From the NCBI GenBank assembly GCA_024233835.1, contig JACKPC010000001.1, positions 1,426,001 through 1,490,000 of the forward strand: a DNA stretch of 64,000 nucleotides, in the 5' to 3' direction. The notes beneath the pieces are model-generated. The model made no database searches. It saw nothing but the letters and a program-made list of their open reading frames with translations, and was not told the DNA's origin. The stretch is from Leptospiraceae bacterium. Its GTDB lineage: Bacteria > Spirochaetota > Leptospiria > Leptospirales > Leptospiraceae. Below, piece after piece: positions 53,996 to 62,321 of the stretch. Numbering within the stretch: the stretch's first letter is position 1; each line of letters opens with the position of its first letter. The position numbers were made by a program, and so were the translations under genes.

Positions 53996-55030
53996 TTACT
54001 TGTTAGAGAGAAATTCTCGGATAGCCTGTAAACTTTCTTCCGGCTTTTCTCCTATCATAGTATGACCGGCGCCGGGAATGGTCTTCGTTTCCGGATTCTT
54101 AAAAAACTTACTATGTTTTTCCTGTGTTTCTTTCCCTATAATTGTATTACATTCACTATTCAAAAAGAGAGTTTTTCCATTATAATTTTCTAATCCTTTG
54201 GTAAGATCTATCTTGATATTACCTCTGTCATCCATAGCAGCACGAAACATGGTTCGGTTCGCTACAAATCCTCCTCTCCAATAGGGAAGACTGGCTGTTT
54301 TTAAATCTTTGTTGCAATAATAGGACTCAATCGGGTTTCCCTCTATATCGGGATTGGATAAGAGAAGCGACATGGCGAAGTCCTGAGGGGCATGATCATC
54401 AGGGCCATCTACATGAAGAGATTGGAACATGATTTTTGTTGTGTGTTTCACAACCGACCAGGTAAAAGCAGGAACCATATAATTGGTCTTCTCTAAGAAT
54501 TCTTTGCCTGTTTCCGGGTTCAAAAAGCCCGGTTCTGCCAGTACGACTTTTTCTACCTTATCGGGAAATTTTGCTATATAAGCAGTAGCTAACATAGCTC
54601 CCCAGGAATGTCCTATGAGATAGACTTTTTTTATAGGAGAATAGATCTTTATAATCTCATCGAGGTCTTTTATGTATTCTTCCAGAGTATGAGCTTTAGC
54701 ATCAAGTCGTTTGGAAAGTCCCGTTCCTCTCTGGTCATAAAAAACCACATAGTATTTATCTGAAAGAGCCTGTAGGGGTAAGAGGTAGCGGTAGTCATTT
54801 CCGGGGCCTCCGTGCAGGACGATAAGTGTTTTGTTTTTAGGATTCCCGAAAGCTTCCGCGTGCAAAACTACACCGTTAACGGTAATTTTAGGAAGGTTCG
54901 GATCCTGAACTACGGTACTTAATACTTTGTAGTCTCCTGAAAAATATAAGTAAAGGCTTATGAAAATAAGTGTCATCCCCAGGATAACACCCGCAATGGC
55001 TATAGCAAAAAGTTTCAGTATACGTTTCAT
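53996..55030 (-). CDS. Alpha/beta hydrolase (proline iminopeptidase-like, S33 type)
   Basis: An exported or membrane-tethered hydrolase: an N-terminal hydrophobic helix (IAIAGVILGMTLIFISLYLY) is followed by the S33-type oxyanion motif LHGGPGNDYRYLLPL, FYDQRGTGLS, the nucleophile elbow GHSWGAMLA and the catalytic-His region GAGHTMIGE. The nearest functional group is proline iminopeptidase or epoxide-type hydrolases; substrate unknown. It is read in the same direction as the mur genes but 71 bp after murC. Confidence 0.87.
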   Translation of the reverse strand: MKRILKLFAIAIAGVILGMTLIFISLYLYFSGDYKVLSTVVQDPNLPKITVNGVVLHAEAFGNPKNKTLIVLHGGPGNDYRYLLPLQALSDKYYVVFYDQRGTGLSKRLDAKAHTLEEYIKDLDEIIKIYSPIKKVYLIGHSWGAMLATAYIAKFPDKVEKVVLAEPGFLNPETGKEFLEKTNYMVPAFTWSVVKHTTKIMFQSLHVDGPDDHAPQDFAMSLLLSNPDIEGNPIESYYCNKDLKTASLPYWRGGFVANRTMFRAAMDDRGNIKIDLTKGLENYNGKTLFLNSECNTIIGKETQEKHSKFFKNPETKTIPGAGHTMIGEKPEESLQAIREFLSNK

Positions 55031-55101
55031 GGAAAATACCCCTTTAAATTCAAGCTTCAGGCCAGATTAGCGTATAGGGAATTGAGGGTCAAATGGAAAA
55101 C

Positions 55102-56478
55102 TTAAGAAATTAGTTTCAGTTTTTCAGCCCAGCTTCTTACATTACCGGCTCCTATACTTAAAAATATATCTCCTTTTTGTAATTCCTTTTGCAGTATTTG
55201 TATATCTTCATCTATCTTTCCGCTGAGAAGGCTCGTTTTTTCAGTTGGTAAGCGCTGTGCAATAAGTCCTGTATGGATGCCGGCTATGGCCTCTTCACCT
55301 GCTGAGTAAATAGGGAGAAGAAAAATTTTATCAGCCTTAATTAGAGATTCTGCAAATTCTCGGTATAATTCTTTAGTCCGGGTATAACGATGAGGTTGGA
55401 ACAGGACAATGGAACGAGAAGAATACTCTTTTTTTAATATATTTAAAGAATTTAATACAGCACTGATTTCTGTCGGATGATGGCCGTAATCATCATAGAG
55501 TCTTACACCTTTCCAATCCCCTAAAAATTCCAGTCTGCGCTCAACTCCTTCATACAAGGAAAGGGCCTTTAAGCTGGTTTTTGTTTCTATCCCGATTTGC
55601 TTACAGGCAAGATAAGCTAAGAAAGCGTTATGTAAATAGTGTCTTCCTGGAAAGGGACAGCTTAATTCGTAAGAATTTTCATCCTCTTTAAATATAAGTT
55701 TATTTGTATATATGGAAATCCTATAATGCGGAATTCCTTCTATTTGCTTATCATCCTCGGAGAAACTCAGGATATTTTTTTTTAGCCCGGTTTTTATTAA
55801 CATATTCCTCACACCGGGATCGGAAAGGTTGACTATGGAGAGGCTATCTCCTTTATTCTCGATAAATCTGGCAAAAGCTTCGGTAAGCTTTTCTTCGGTA
55901 CCATAATAGTCGAGATGGTCTCTATCAATATTACTGAGTAGTTTTATCCTGGGAGTATAGATTGAAAAGCTTCCATCCGATTCATCGGCTTCAAAAACAG
56001 CCCAATCACTATTACCGGAGCGTCCTCCCCGGTTTTGTAAAAATGGTAGATTCCCACCTACCATAATCGATATATCTTTTTTAGCATGAAGGAGGATTCG
56101 AGAAACCATAGCCGTTGTGCTGGTTTTCCCGTGGGAGCCGGCTACTGCTACGCATTTCTTTTCTTGGAATAAGTTCTGTAGTATCTCAGAACGGTGAAAG
56201 GAAGGAATTCCTCTTTCTTCTAATTTTCTATAAACCGGATGGTTCTTGCGATTTATAGCGCTGGAGTAGATAAAGTAATCCTGTTCGGAGAGAATCTTAT
56301 CGGAAGGTTCCGGGCTAATTTCTGCTCCTCTCTTCTGTAAATCCCTTACTACTTTCGAATCGTTCTTGTCGTAGCCAAAAACCCTGATTCCTCTATCTAA
56401 AAGGATGTGGGCGATAGACGACATACCGGATCCACCGATACCGAGTAGGAATGCATTCTTATTTTCTGGAAGTTTCAT
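55102..56478 (-). CDS. murC: UDP-N-acetylmuramate--L-alanine ligase
   Basis: MurC adds the first amino acid to UDP-MurNAc. 458 residues, normal. It has GIGGSGMSSIAHILLDRG, the ATP motif AGSHGKTSTTAMVSR, FEADESDGSF, DDYGHHPTEISAVL and FQPHRYTRTKEL. It is the last gene of the cell-wall run and overlaps murG by 20 bases. Confidence 0.97.
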   Translation of the reverse strand: MKLPENKNAFLLGIGGSGMSSIAHILLDRGIRVFGYDKNDSKVVRDLQKRGAEISPEPSDKILSEQDYFIYSSAINRKNHPVYRKLEERGIPSFHRSEILQNLFQEKKCVAVAGSHGKTSTTAMVSRILLHAKKDISIMVGGNLPFLQNRGGRSGNSDWAVFEADESDGSFSIYTPRIKLLSNIDRDHLDYYGTEEKLTEAFARFIENKGDSLSIVNLSDPGVRNMLIKTGLKKNILSFSEDDKQIEGIPHYRISIYTNKLIFKEDENSYELSCPFPGRHYLHNAFLAYLACKQIGIETKTSLKALSLYEGVERRLEFLGDWKGVRLYDDYGHHPTEISAVLNSLNILKKEYSSRSIVLFQPHRYTRTKELYREFAESLIKADKIFLLPIYSAGEEAIAGIHTGLIAQRLPTEKTSLLSGKIDEDIQILQKELQKGDIFLSIGAGNVRSWAEKLKLIS

Positions 56479-57556
56479 CTTGGGATAAAAAGAAAAAGTC
56501 TATAGTATTTACGGAAGATTGCAATTTTGCATCTTTGCAGGTCTGCGCATATATTTTCGAGAGCAATTCGGGATTCTGGTTGATTTCTAATAAATATTTT
56601 ATTAATATACTGCTATCCTCTTCCTTGCTGGCAATGATTTTGGCACCACAGCATTCTTCACAGAACTTCGCATTTTCCATCTGGTGGTTATCGGAAGCAT
56701 AAGGGTAGGGGATAAGTATCATCGGAAGACCGAAAGCGATGCACTCGGAAATCACTCCTGCACCTGAACGAGCGATAACGAGATGTGCCCAGTCGTAGTG
56801 TTCTTTCATGTTTACGGAATAGGAGATAATATTATCCTTTTCTATCGGACCTCTTATCTTGGTAATGGTTTCTTCATACAGAGCTGTCCCGGTTAAAATT
56901 CGAAAGAGAAAGTTTTTACTAATCTCCGGATTTTCCATAGAGTTTAAAACCATATTATTAATCTGTCTGGCTCCCTGAGAACCTCCCATGACCAGTACAT
57001 GGATTCTTTCTTCCGGAGATTTCGGAAACTCTTTTGTTTTTGATTCCGGTAATATTTTAGAACGAATCGGGTTACCTGCAACAATATGGGGAACTCTTAT
57101 TTCTTTTTGTGTTATGGGAGGAAAGCTAAAGGCTATTTTATTCGCATATTTTAGAAAAATTCGGTTTACTTTTCCGATTACCCGGTTTTGTTCACAGAGG
57201 AATATTTTCTTTCTGAAAAATAAGGCATATAAAAGTGCCGGAACACTGGAGTAGCCCCCCATGGAGATGACGCAATCCACCTTCTCTTTTTGGAAGCGGA
57301 GAATCGTTTTTATCAGGTTATAGATAAAAGGAAATGGAAAAAGAAAAAACATTTTCGTAATAGGAGGAGAGTTATGCCAGATGAGTTCACAGGGAGCAGA
57401 CTTTAAATCCGGATTGTCCCGGTTTCGGTTCAGGGAGTGGATGTAAAGTTTCTCAAAACCATATTTCTCTTTATTTTGCATCAGGGCTTCTGCAAGGGCA
57501 ACACCCGGTGAAATGTGGCCACCTGTTCCTCCGGCGGCAATAACAATTGTTTTCAT
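56459..57556 (-). CDS. murG: Undecaprenyldiphospho-muramoylpentapeptide beta-N-acetylglucosaminyltransferase
   Basis: MurG makes lipid II from lipid I on the inner face of the membrane. 365 residues. It has AAGGTGGHISPGVALAE, CVISMGGYSSVPALLYA, VMGGSQGARQINNMVL and VIARSGAGVISECIAFGLP with the lipid II/UDP-GlcNAc site. ATGA overlap with ftsW upstream and 20-base overlap with murC downstream. Confidence 0.96.
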   Translation of the reverse strand: MKTIVIAAGGTGGHISPGVALAEALMQNKEKYGFEKLYIHSLNRNRDNPDLKSAPCELIWHNSPPITKMFFLFPFPFIYNLIKTILRFQKEKVDCVISMGGYSSVPALLYALFFRKKIFLCEQNRVIGKVNRIFLKYANKIAFSFPPITQKEIRVPHIVAGNPIRSKILPESKTKEFPKSPEERIHVLVMGGSQGARQINNMVLNSMENPEISKNFLFRILTGTALYEETITKIRGPIEKDNIISYSVNMKEHYDWAHLVIARSGAGVISECIAFGLPMILIPYPYASDNHQMENAKFCEECCGAKIIASKEEDSSILIKYLLEINQNPELLSKIYAQTCKDAKLQSSVNTIDFFFLSQDETSRK

Positions 57557-58704
57557 ACCTGTAAATTCTCTTTTCGGGTTATATTACATAAAATCCCCAG
57601 GGAGAGCATGACCGTGAGCAGGGAAGAACCTCCGTAGCTAACAAAAGGAAGGCTGATACCCGTAATCGGAAAAACACCGGTAACTACAAACAGGTTAATC
57701 AGTATTTGAACTCCAATCATGGATATAATCCCGACTCCCAGTAAAAATCCGAAGGGTTCATTGACTCTTCGGATGAGCATAAAACTTCTGAGGATTAAAA
57801 AGATAAATAGAAAAAATAAAAATAAAAAACCTATATATCCGAAGTCTTCAACATAAGTGGCCATAACAAAGTCGGTGTGGCTATATGTCAGGTAACGATG
57901 AGAATATCCTGTAGACACATTGGTTCCGAACCATCCTCCATCATTAAAGGCTCGGAAGGAAGATACAAGCTGGTGTCCTTCATCGTAGCGGTATTTATAG
58001 GGGTCTAACCATACTTCGATTCTCTTCTTTCTATAACCCACTTTATATATCAGGATCATCAAAAGTGGAATCGATGAGATAAATCCAAAAAGAAGCTTTC
58101 GAATGGGAAAGCCATCAATAAAAATCAGAGCAATAATCATGGAGATGATTTCGAGGGTGGTCCCGAAAGCCGGCTCAATAATGATAAGGGCAATTACTGA
58201 AAGGACTAAGAAACCGGGTAAGATATAATTTCTATAGGTTCTGTGGACTGTCTCATTCATCTTGACGAGAAAGGCTGCGAGATAGGTAACGATTGCAATT
58301 TTAGCAAATTCAGAAGGTTGGAGCTGGAAAGAACCTATTCCTATCCAGCGATGAAAGCTTCTTCCGTAATAAGTATGAACCGATTTTCCGAGACCCGGAA
58401 TAAAAACGAGAACTAAGAGAAAAAGAGAAAGAAGAATGAGTTGGCTGGCGTAGCGTTTATAGTAACGATAATCTATATTAGCAATCAGTATAAAACCAAA
58501 AATAGAAAGTACTGTCCAGGCAGCCTGTTTTTTGGCAAAGTACATGGGGTCCTGAAACTCTCTGCTTGCGGTTATCGAGGAGCCCGAAAACATAATGCCC
58601 AGACCCAAAAAAAGCAGGATGAAAATTGAATATAGAAGGGGTAAGTCTACTTCATACTTACCCGGACTGAGAAAAGACGATAAGCGAGAATTGGTTTTAT
58701 TCAT
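57553..58704 (-). CDS. ftsW: Peptidoglycan glycosyltransferase FtsW
   Basis: A SEDS-family septal peptidoglycan polymerase. 383 residues with about ten transmembrane helices. Typical blocks: FSGSSITASREF, IPGLGKSVHTYYGRSFHRWI, GSFQLQPSEFAKIA, FVMATYVEDFGYIG and TGISLPFVSYGGSSLLTVML. The cell-wall neighbours favour FtsW over RodA. It overlaps murG by four bases and is two bases from mraY. No partner PBP (ftsI) lies in the cluster. Confidence 0.93.
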   Translation of the reverse strand: MNKTNSRLSSFLSPGKYEVDLPLLYSIFILLFLGLGIMFSGSSITASREFQDPMYFAKKQAAWTVLSIFGFILIANIDYRYYKRYASQLILLSLFLLVLVFIPGLGKSVHTYYGRSFHRWIGIGSFQLQPSEFAKIAIVTYLAAFLVKMNETVHRTYRNYILPGFLVLSVIALIIIEPAFGTTLEIISMIIALIFIDGFPIRKLLFGFISSIPLLMILIYKVGYRKKRIEVWLDPYKYRYDEGHQLVSSFRAFNDGGWFGTNVSTGYSHRYLTYSHTDFVMATYVEDFGYIGFLFLFFLFIFLILRSFMLIRRVNEPFGFLLGVGIISMIGVQILINLFVVTGVFPITGISLPFVSYGGSSLLTVMLSLGILCNITRKENLQV

Positions 58705-58706
58705 TC

Positions 58707-59822
58707 TTACTGGATCTTTAATGAGGAAAGGGATATGAGTGCAAGAATAATTGCCACTATCCAGAAACGGATAACAATTTTTGTTTCTTTCATTCCTCCC
58801 AGTTCAAAATGGTGGTGCAGGGGTGCCATTCGGAAGATTCGTTTTCCCCGGAGTTTAAAGGAGCCTACCTGTAAAATTACACTCAGGGCTTCTGCTACAA
58901 AAACTCCTCCTAAAACGACCAGAAGAAGTTCTTTTTTTAACAGGATGGAAATCATACCGAGGGTAGCACCTAAAAAGAGGGAGCCTGTATCTCCCATGAA
59001 AACTTCTGCCGGGTGGGAATTGAACCACAGGAAGCCGATTAATGAACCTGTAAGGGCAGAAATGAAAACTGAGTATTCATGGGCTTCTGGAAGGTAAGGA
59101 ATATTCAGGTAATTAGCAGCTACTGGGGTTCCGGATACATAGGCGATAATTCCGAAAGTGATGCTGGAGATGGCTACTGTGCCGGTTGCCAGTCCATCCA
59201 GACCGTCTGTAAGATTGACTGCATGAGTAGTCCCGATAATAACACAGATAGAAAAGGGAATGGCAAAGAGTATTTCCAGGGACAGGATCGGGCCTTTGAG
59301 AAAAGGTAGAAAAAGGTCTGTCAGGGCAAAGGTAATTCCCTTACTGGAATTTGAGGGTTCCCCGGTGACTAAAAAAAACAGCAGGCAGAAACTTAAAGCA
59401 AGGAGAATGCTGATTCCGAATTTGACTCTCGCTTTCATACCTCCTTTTATTTTCAGAATCGCCTTTTCGTAATCGTCTCGAAAGCCAAGGGCACTGAAAA
59501 GAATACTGAAAACAGAAATTAAAAGCACGTTGAGATTCTTCAGGTTTCCCCAGAGCAGGGTAGATACAATTAGCCCTGAAATAATCATCAGACCGCCCAT
59601 AGTAGGAGTGCCGGATTTTACCTCATGGGAAGCCGGACCATCGGGGCGGATACTTTCTTTAAAGCGAATCTTATACAGGTAGGCGATAATTCGTTTTCCT
59701 AAAAAGAAAGTTAGAAACATGGAGGTGAGTCCCGCCATGAGGGCTCTGAAGGTAACATAGCCAAAAATTCGAAAGAAGCCCGGGTCGGGGCCGAGTAGAT
59801 CATGGAAAAAGTATAAGAACAT
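58707..59822 (-). CDS. mraY: Phospho-N-acetylmuramoyl-pentapeptide transferase
   Basis: MraY makes lipid I, the first membrane step. 371 residues with about ten helices. Motifs: GTPTMGGLMIISG, LGFRDDYEKAILK, VNLTDGLDGLATGT, FMGDTGSLFLGATLG and MAPLHHHFELGG. These are the full MraY set. Its end is two bases before ftsW; murE is 14 bases upstream. Confidence 0.97.
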   Translation of the reverse strand: MFLYFFHDLLGPDPGFFRIFGYVTFRALMAGLTSMFLTFFLGKRIIAYLYKIRFKESIRPDGPASHEVKSGTPTMGGLMIISGLIVSTLLWGNLKNLNVLLISVFSILFSALGFRDDYEKAILKIKGGMKARVKFGISILLALSFCLLFFLVTGEPSNSSKGITFALTDLFLPFLKGPILSLEILFAIPFSICVIIGTTHAVNLTDGLDGLATGTVAISSITFGIIAYVSGTPVAANYLNIPYLPEAHEYSVFISALTGSLIGFLWFNSHPAEVFMGDTGSLFLGATLGMISILLKKELLLVVLGGVFVAEALSVILQVGSFKLRGKRIFRMAPLHHHFELGGMKETKIVIRFWIVAIILALISLSSLKIQ

Positions 59823-59836
59823 CTGTAATTATATTT

Positions 59837-61351
59837 TTATCTCCTGCTTTCTTCGTCCAGTTCAAAAGCGTTCTGTATTTCAATTGTATCACTAAAATTT
59901 TCTTTTGAGGAGCCAATGATTTGATAGTTTTCATGCCCCTTACCGGCTACCAGTAAGAAGCCTTCTTCCGGAAGAACCTGTATTCCTTTTAAAATAGCCT
60001 GCCTGCGGTTACTCTGACGAATATAGGAAGTAAAACCCTTAGGAAATCCGGCTTCAATTTCATCGATGATTTTTTCCGGATCTTCGGTTCTCGGGTTGTC
60101 GGAAGTCAGAATGACCATATCCGAGTTTTCGGCAGCAATTTTTCCCATGATAGGTCTCTTGGTATGGTCTCTATCTCCACCACAACCAAAAAGGCAGATA
60201 AGGCGACTATGAGGAATTTCTTTCAGGCTCTTCAATACATTCAGAAGAGCGTCAGGGGTATGGGCATAATCTACTACCGCAAGCCGGTTTCGTCTTCGAT
60301 TATAAACGATCTGGAAACGTCCATCTACAGGGTGCAGGTTTTTAATCGAATCCTGGATCAGCTCTTCTTCCAGACCTAAATGCAGGGCCGCGATATAGGA
60401 CATGGACACGTTTAGGAAATTGAAGTTTCCGAGAAGGTTTGTTTGTAAGTCGATTGGGCTGCCTTTTTTGGGTTTCAGGAAAAATTCTGTTCCATTCAGA
60501 CTCAGACTTTTTACTTCTCCTTCGTAGTCCTTTCCTTTTCCGAAAGCAAGGGTTTTGAGAGGGAGTTTTTCTTTTTTTATTTTTGCCAGGATGTCCCTTC
60601 CTCCCTTTGTATCTGTAGAAATTAGGGCGAGTCTTTCCTCATGATAGGAATTGGAGAGAAGTTTAAAAAGCTTATATTTACTATTCAGGTAATCTTCCAT
60701 GTTTTCATGGAAATCAAGGTGATCGCGGGTTAAATTGGTAAAAATGGCTGCTTTCAGGTGTATACCGTTCATCCGATTCAGTTTTAAACCATGAGAACTG
60801 GCTTCCATGAAGACGTATTTCACACCTGCATCGAGCATGTTTTTTAAAATGCTCTGGAGTTCTGAAGGTCCGGGAGTGGTGTAACCAGTGTGTAAAACCC
60901 GGTTTCCATAAATTACCTGTATGGTACCGATGATTCCGTATTCTAAGCCGGCCCTTGAAAAGAGGTCGGAAAGAATATAGGTCATCGAGGTTTTACCGTT
61001 AGTTCCGGTGATGGCTACTATCTGGAGCTGTTGGGAAGGATGCCCTTTTAAACAGGAAGCAAGAGGGCCATGGAAGTAGGCCGGATCGGACTCCGACACC
61101 AGAACGGTTGTGAAGTCTTTCGGTACTGGTAAAGAAAGGTTTTTTTTGCTGATTAAAACCGCTTTAGCACCCCGTTTAATTGCATCTTCGAGATAGCTCC
61201 GGGTTTTTTCTCCGAAAGAGTCATAGACACAAAAAATATCGTTCTTACCGGTTTCTCGTGAATCGGAGTATATATATTGAATATCGGGATCGGATTGAGT
61301 CCTGAGAATCGAAATTTCAGGATAATCACTTAGTAATTCTTCTAATTTCAC
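59837..61351 (-). CDS. murE: UDP-MurNAc-L-alanyl-D-glutamate--2,6-diaminopimelate ligase
   Basis: MurE adds the third residue of the stem peptide. 504 residues with the ATP motif ITGTNGKTSMTYILSD and the DNPR motif at 418-421, which marks meso-diaminopimelate specificity, the form expected in Leptospira. It overlaps the ftsL-like gene by four bases. murF and murD are not in this cluster. Confidence 0.96.
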   Translation of the reverse strand: MKLEELLSDYPEISILRTQSDPDIQYIYSDSRETGKNDIFCVYDSFGEKTRSYLEDAIKRGAKAVLISKKNLSLPVPKDFTTVLVSESDPAYFHGPLASCLKGHPSQQLQIVAITGTNGKTSMTYILSDLFSRAGLEYGIIGTIQVIYGNRVLHTGYTTPGPSELQSILKNMLDAGVKYVFMEASSHGLKLNRMNGIHLKAAIFTNLTRDHLDFHENMEDYLNSKYKLFKLLSNSYHEERLALISTDTKGGRDILAKIKKEKLPLKTLAFGKGKDYEGEVKSLSLNGTEFFLKPKKGSPIDLQTNLLGNFNFLNVSMSYIAALHLGLEEELIQDSIKNLHPVDGRFQIVYNRRRNRLAVVDYAHTPDALLNVLKSLKEIPHSRLICLFGCGGDRDHTKRPIMGKIAAENSDMVILTSDNPRTEDPEKIIDEIEAGFPKGFTSYIRQSNRRQAILKGIQVLPEEGFLLVAGKGHENYQIIGSSKENFSDTIEIQNAFELDEESRR

Positions 61352-61692
61352 TTTTGTTTGTCTTGAAGTTCTTTTTCTGTGGGTAAGGTAATGGTAATGA
61401 TTCGATTGCCACCGGGAACAGGAAGGTAGTTGTATACCTTTTTATACAGGTTTTCTATCCTTTCTGCCGAGGTTGAGGAAGCTACATCGATACGTAGTTC
61501 ATTATTCTTTTTTACCAGTTTCTCTTTCTGACGGTTGAGAATGCGCACTTTTGCATTTAAGCTTGCGTAGTTTACGTTTTGCCAGATATATAACAAAAAT
61601 AAGGATGCTGGAATAGAAACAACGAGCAGGGCTCGTAAAATATGGACTGTTACCGGACTGAAAAAAATCCGAATCATTCTTTTTATAAACAA
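61348..61692 (-). CDS. FtsL-like small division protein
   Basis: A 114-residue single-pass protein: a short basic tail, one transmembrane helix (about 17-36, LRALLVVSIPASLFLLYIW), then a coiled coil (about 40-72, ILNRQKEKLVKKNNELRID). This topology and the place at the head of the cell-wall cluster, where ftsL usually stands, suggest FtsL. Sequence alone does not prove it. The gene is led by the strong promoter at 61728-61757. Confidence 0.68.
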   Translation of the reverse strand: MFIKRMIRIFFSPVTVHILRALLVVSIPASLFLLYIWQNVNYASLNAKVRILNRQKEKLVKKNNELRIDVASSTSAERIENLYKKVYNYLPVPGGNRIITITLPTEKELQDKQK

Positions 61693-61727
61693 ATTGATAC
61701 CGGCCTCTAAATTTCTCTGGCTGTCCT

Positions 61728-61757
61728 ATAATAATTTAGACTCCTTCTATTTGTCAA
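61728..61757 (-). promoter_or_regulatory. Sigma70-type promoter of the cell-wall operon
   Basis: On the minus strand a perfect -35 TTGACA (61752-61757) is followed, after 18 bases, by TATTAT (61728-61733), which differs from the -10 consensus at one base. Transcription would start near 61721, about 29 bases before the ftsL-like ATG. Confidence 0.75.
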
Positions 61758-61777
61758 GTTCTATTCTGGAATAGAAC
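61758..61777. promoter_or_regulatory. Perfect 20-bp palindrome abutting the -35 of the cell-wall operon promoter
   Basis: Nine-bp arms GTTCTATTC and GAATAGAAC around TG end exactly where the -35 begins. It is placed like an operator or activator site. It might alternatively end the acyl carrier gene upstream, but no T-run follows. Confidence 0.6.
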
Positions 61778-61814
61778 CCGCAGGCATTGACCGGTAAAAA
61801 GTTTTCGCCCGTTT

Positions 61815-62081
61815 TTATTTATTATACAATCCCATTAAGAGATATGTATAAATACTTCCTATCGTGCTAAAATAATTCGTATCGTAGTGATCTTCGGGTA
61901 TCTGGATTTCCAATTCCTTTTCCAGCTCCAGAATGAGAACCTGTATGCTCATAGAGTCTATTCCGTAGGTATAGTACAGGTGTTTGTCCGGGCGCAGGTC
62001 ACTTTCTGAAATACCGACTGCAGCCGCTTTCGTTACCGCCCTGCGAATAATGCCATATAACTCTTCCGAATCCTCGTTCAT
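61815..62081 (-). CDS. Acyl carrier protein-like protein
   Basis: A stand-alone carrier protein of 88 residues. The phosphopantetheine Ser is Ser43 in TYGIDSMSIQVLILELEKEL; helix and length fit the ACP/PCP fold. The motif DSMS and the basic first helix differ from housekeeping AcpP (DSLD), so it probably serves a specialised acyl or peptide pathway. No synthase lies next to it. It is divergent from the pyruvate:ferredoxin oxidoreductase gene. Confidence 0.85.
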   Translation of the reverse strand: MNEDSEELYGIIRRAVTKAAAVGISESDLRPDKHLYYTYGIDSMSIQVLILELEKELEIQIPEDHYDTNYFSTIGSIYTYLLMGLYNK

Positions 62082-62170
62082 TTGTAAGCTTAACTATATT
62101 ACTTCTAAGAGGAAAGGTAAACAATATTATTTTATCCAAAAAAAAGCCTGCAATTTTTCGGCTTATATAG

Positions 62171-62230
62171 GCAATGTAATATTCAAAAAGCACGCAAAAA
62201 TATCATATTGCTTACCATATGAACAATGTG
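62171..62230. promoter_or_regulatory. Candidate upstream activating half-sites before the sigma54 promoter
   Basis: A 13-bp imperfect inverted repeat (GCAATGTAATATT at 62171-62183 and AATATCATATTGC at 62199-62211, 11 of 13 paired) is followed by another half-site CAATGTG (62224-62230). The shared half-site is CAATRTR. They lie about 70-130 bases before the likely start of transcription, the normal place for enhancer-binding proteins. Confidence 0.5.
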
Positions 62231-62273
62231 CTTTAATTGATGTAAGGGAATGTGTATTTCCTGCTCTTTCTAT

Positions 62274-62289
62274 TGGCATATTTCTTGCA
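62274..62289 (+). promoter_or_regulatory. Sigma54 (RpoN) promoter of the pyruvate:ferredoxin oxidoreductase gene
   Basis: TGGCA (62274-62278) and TTGCA (62285-62289) give the invariant GG and GC with exactly ten bases between, as in -24/-12 promoters. Transcription should begin near 62300, leaving a leader of about 22 bases that contains the Shine-Dalgarno AAGGGGG before ATG 62322. Confidence 0.75.
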
Positions 62290-62321
62290 AAATAAACACT
62301 GAAACATAAGGGGGACTTGGG

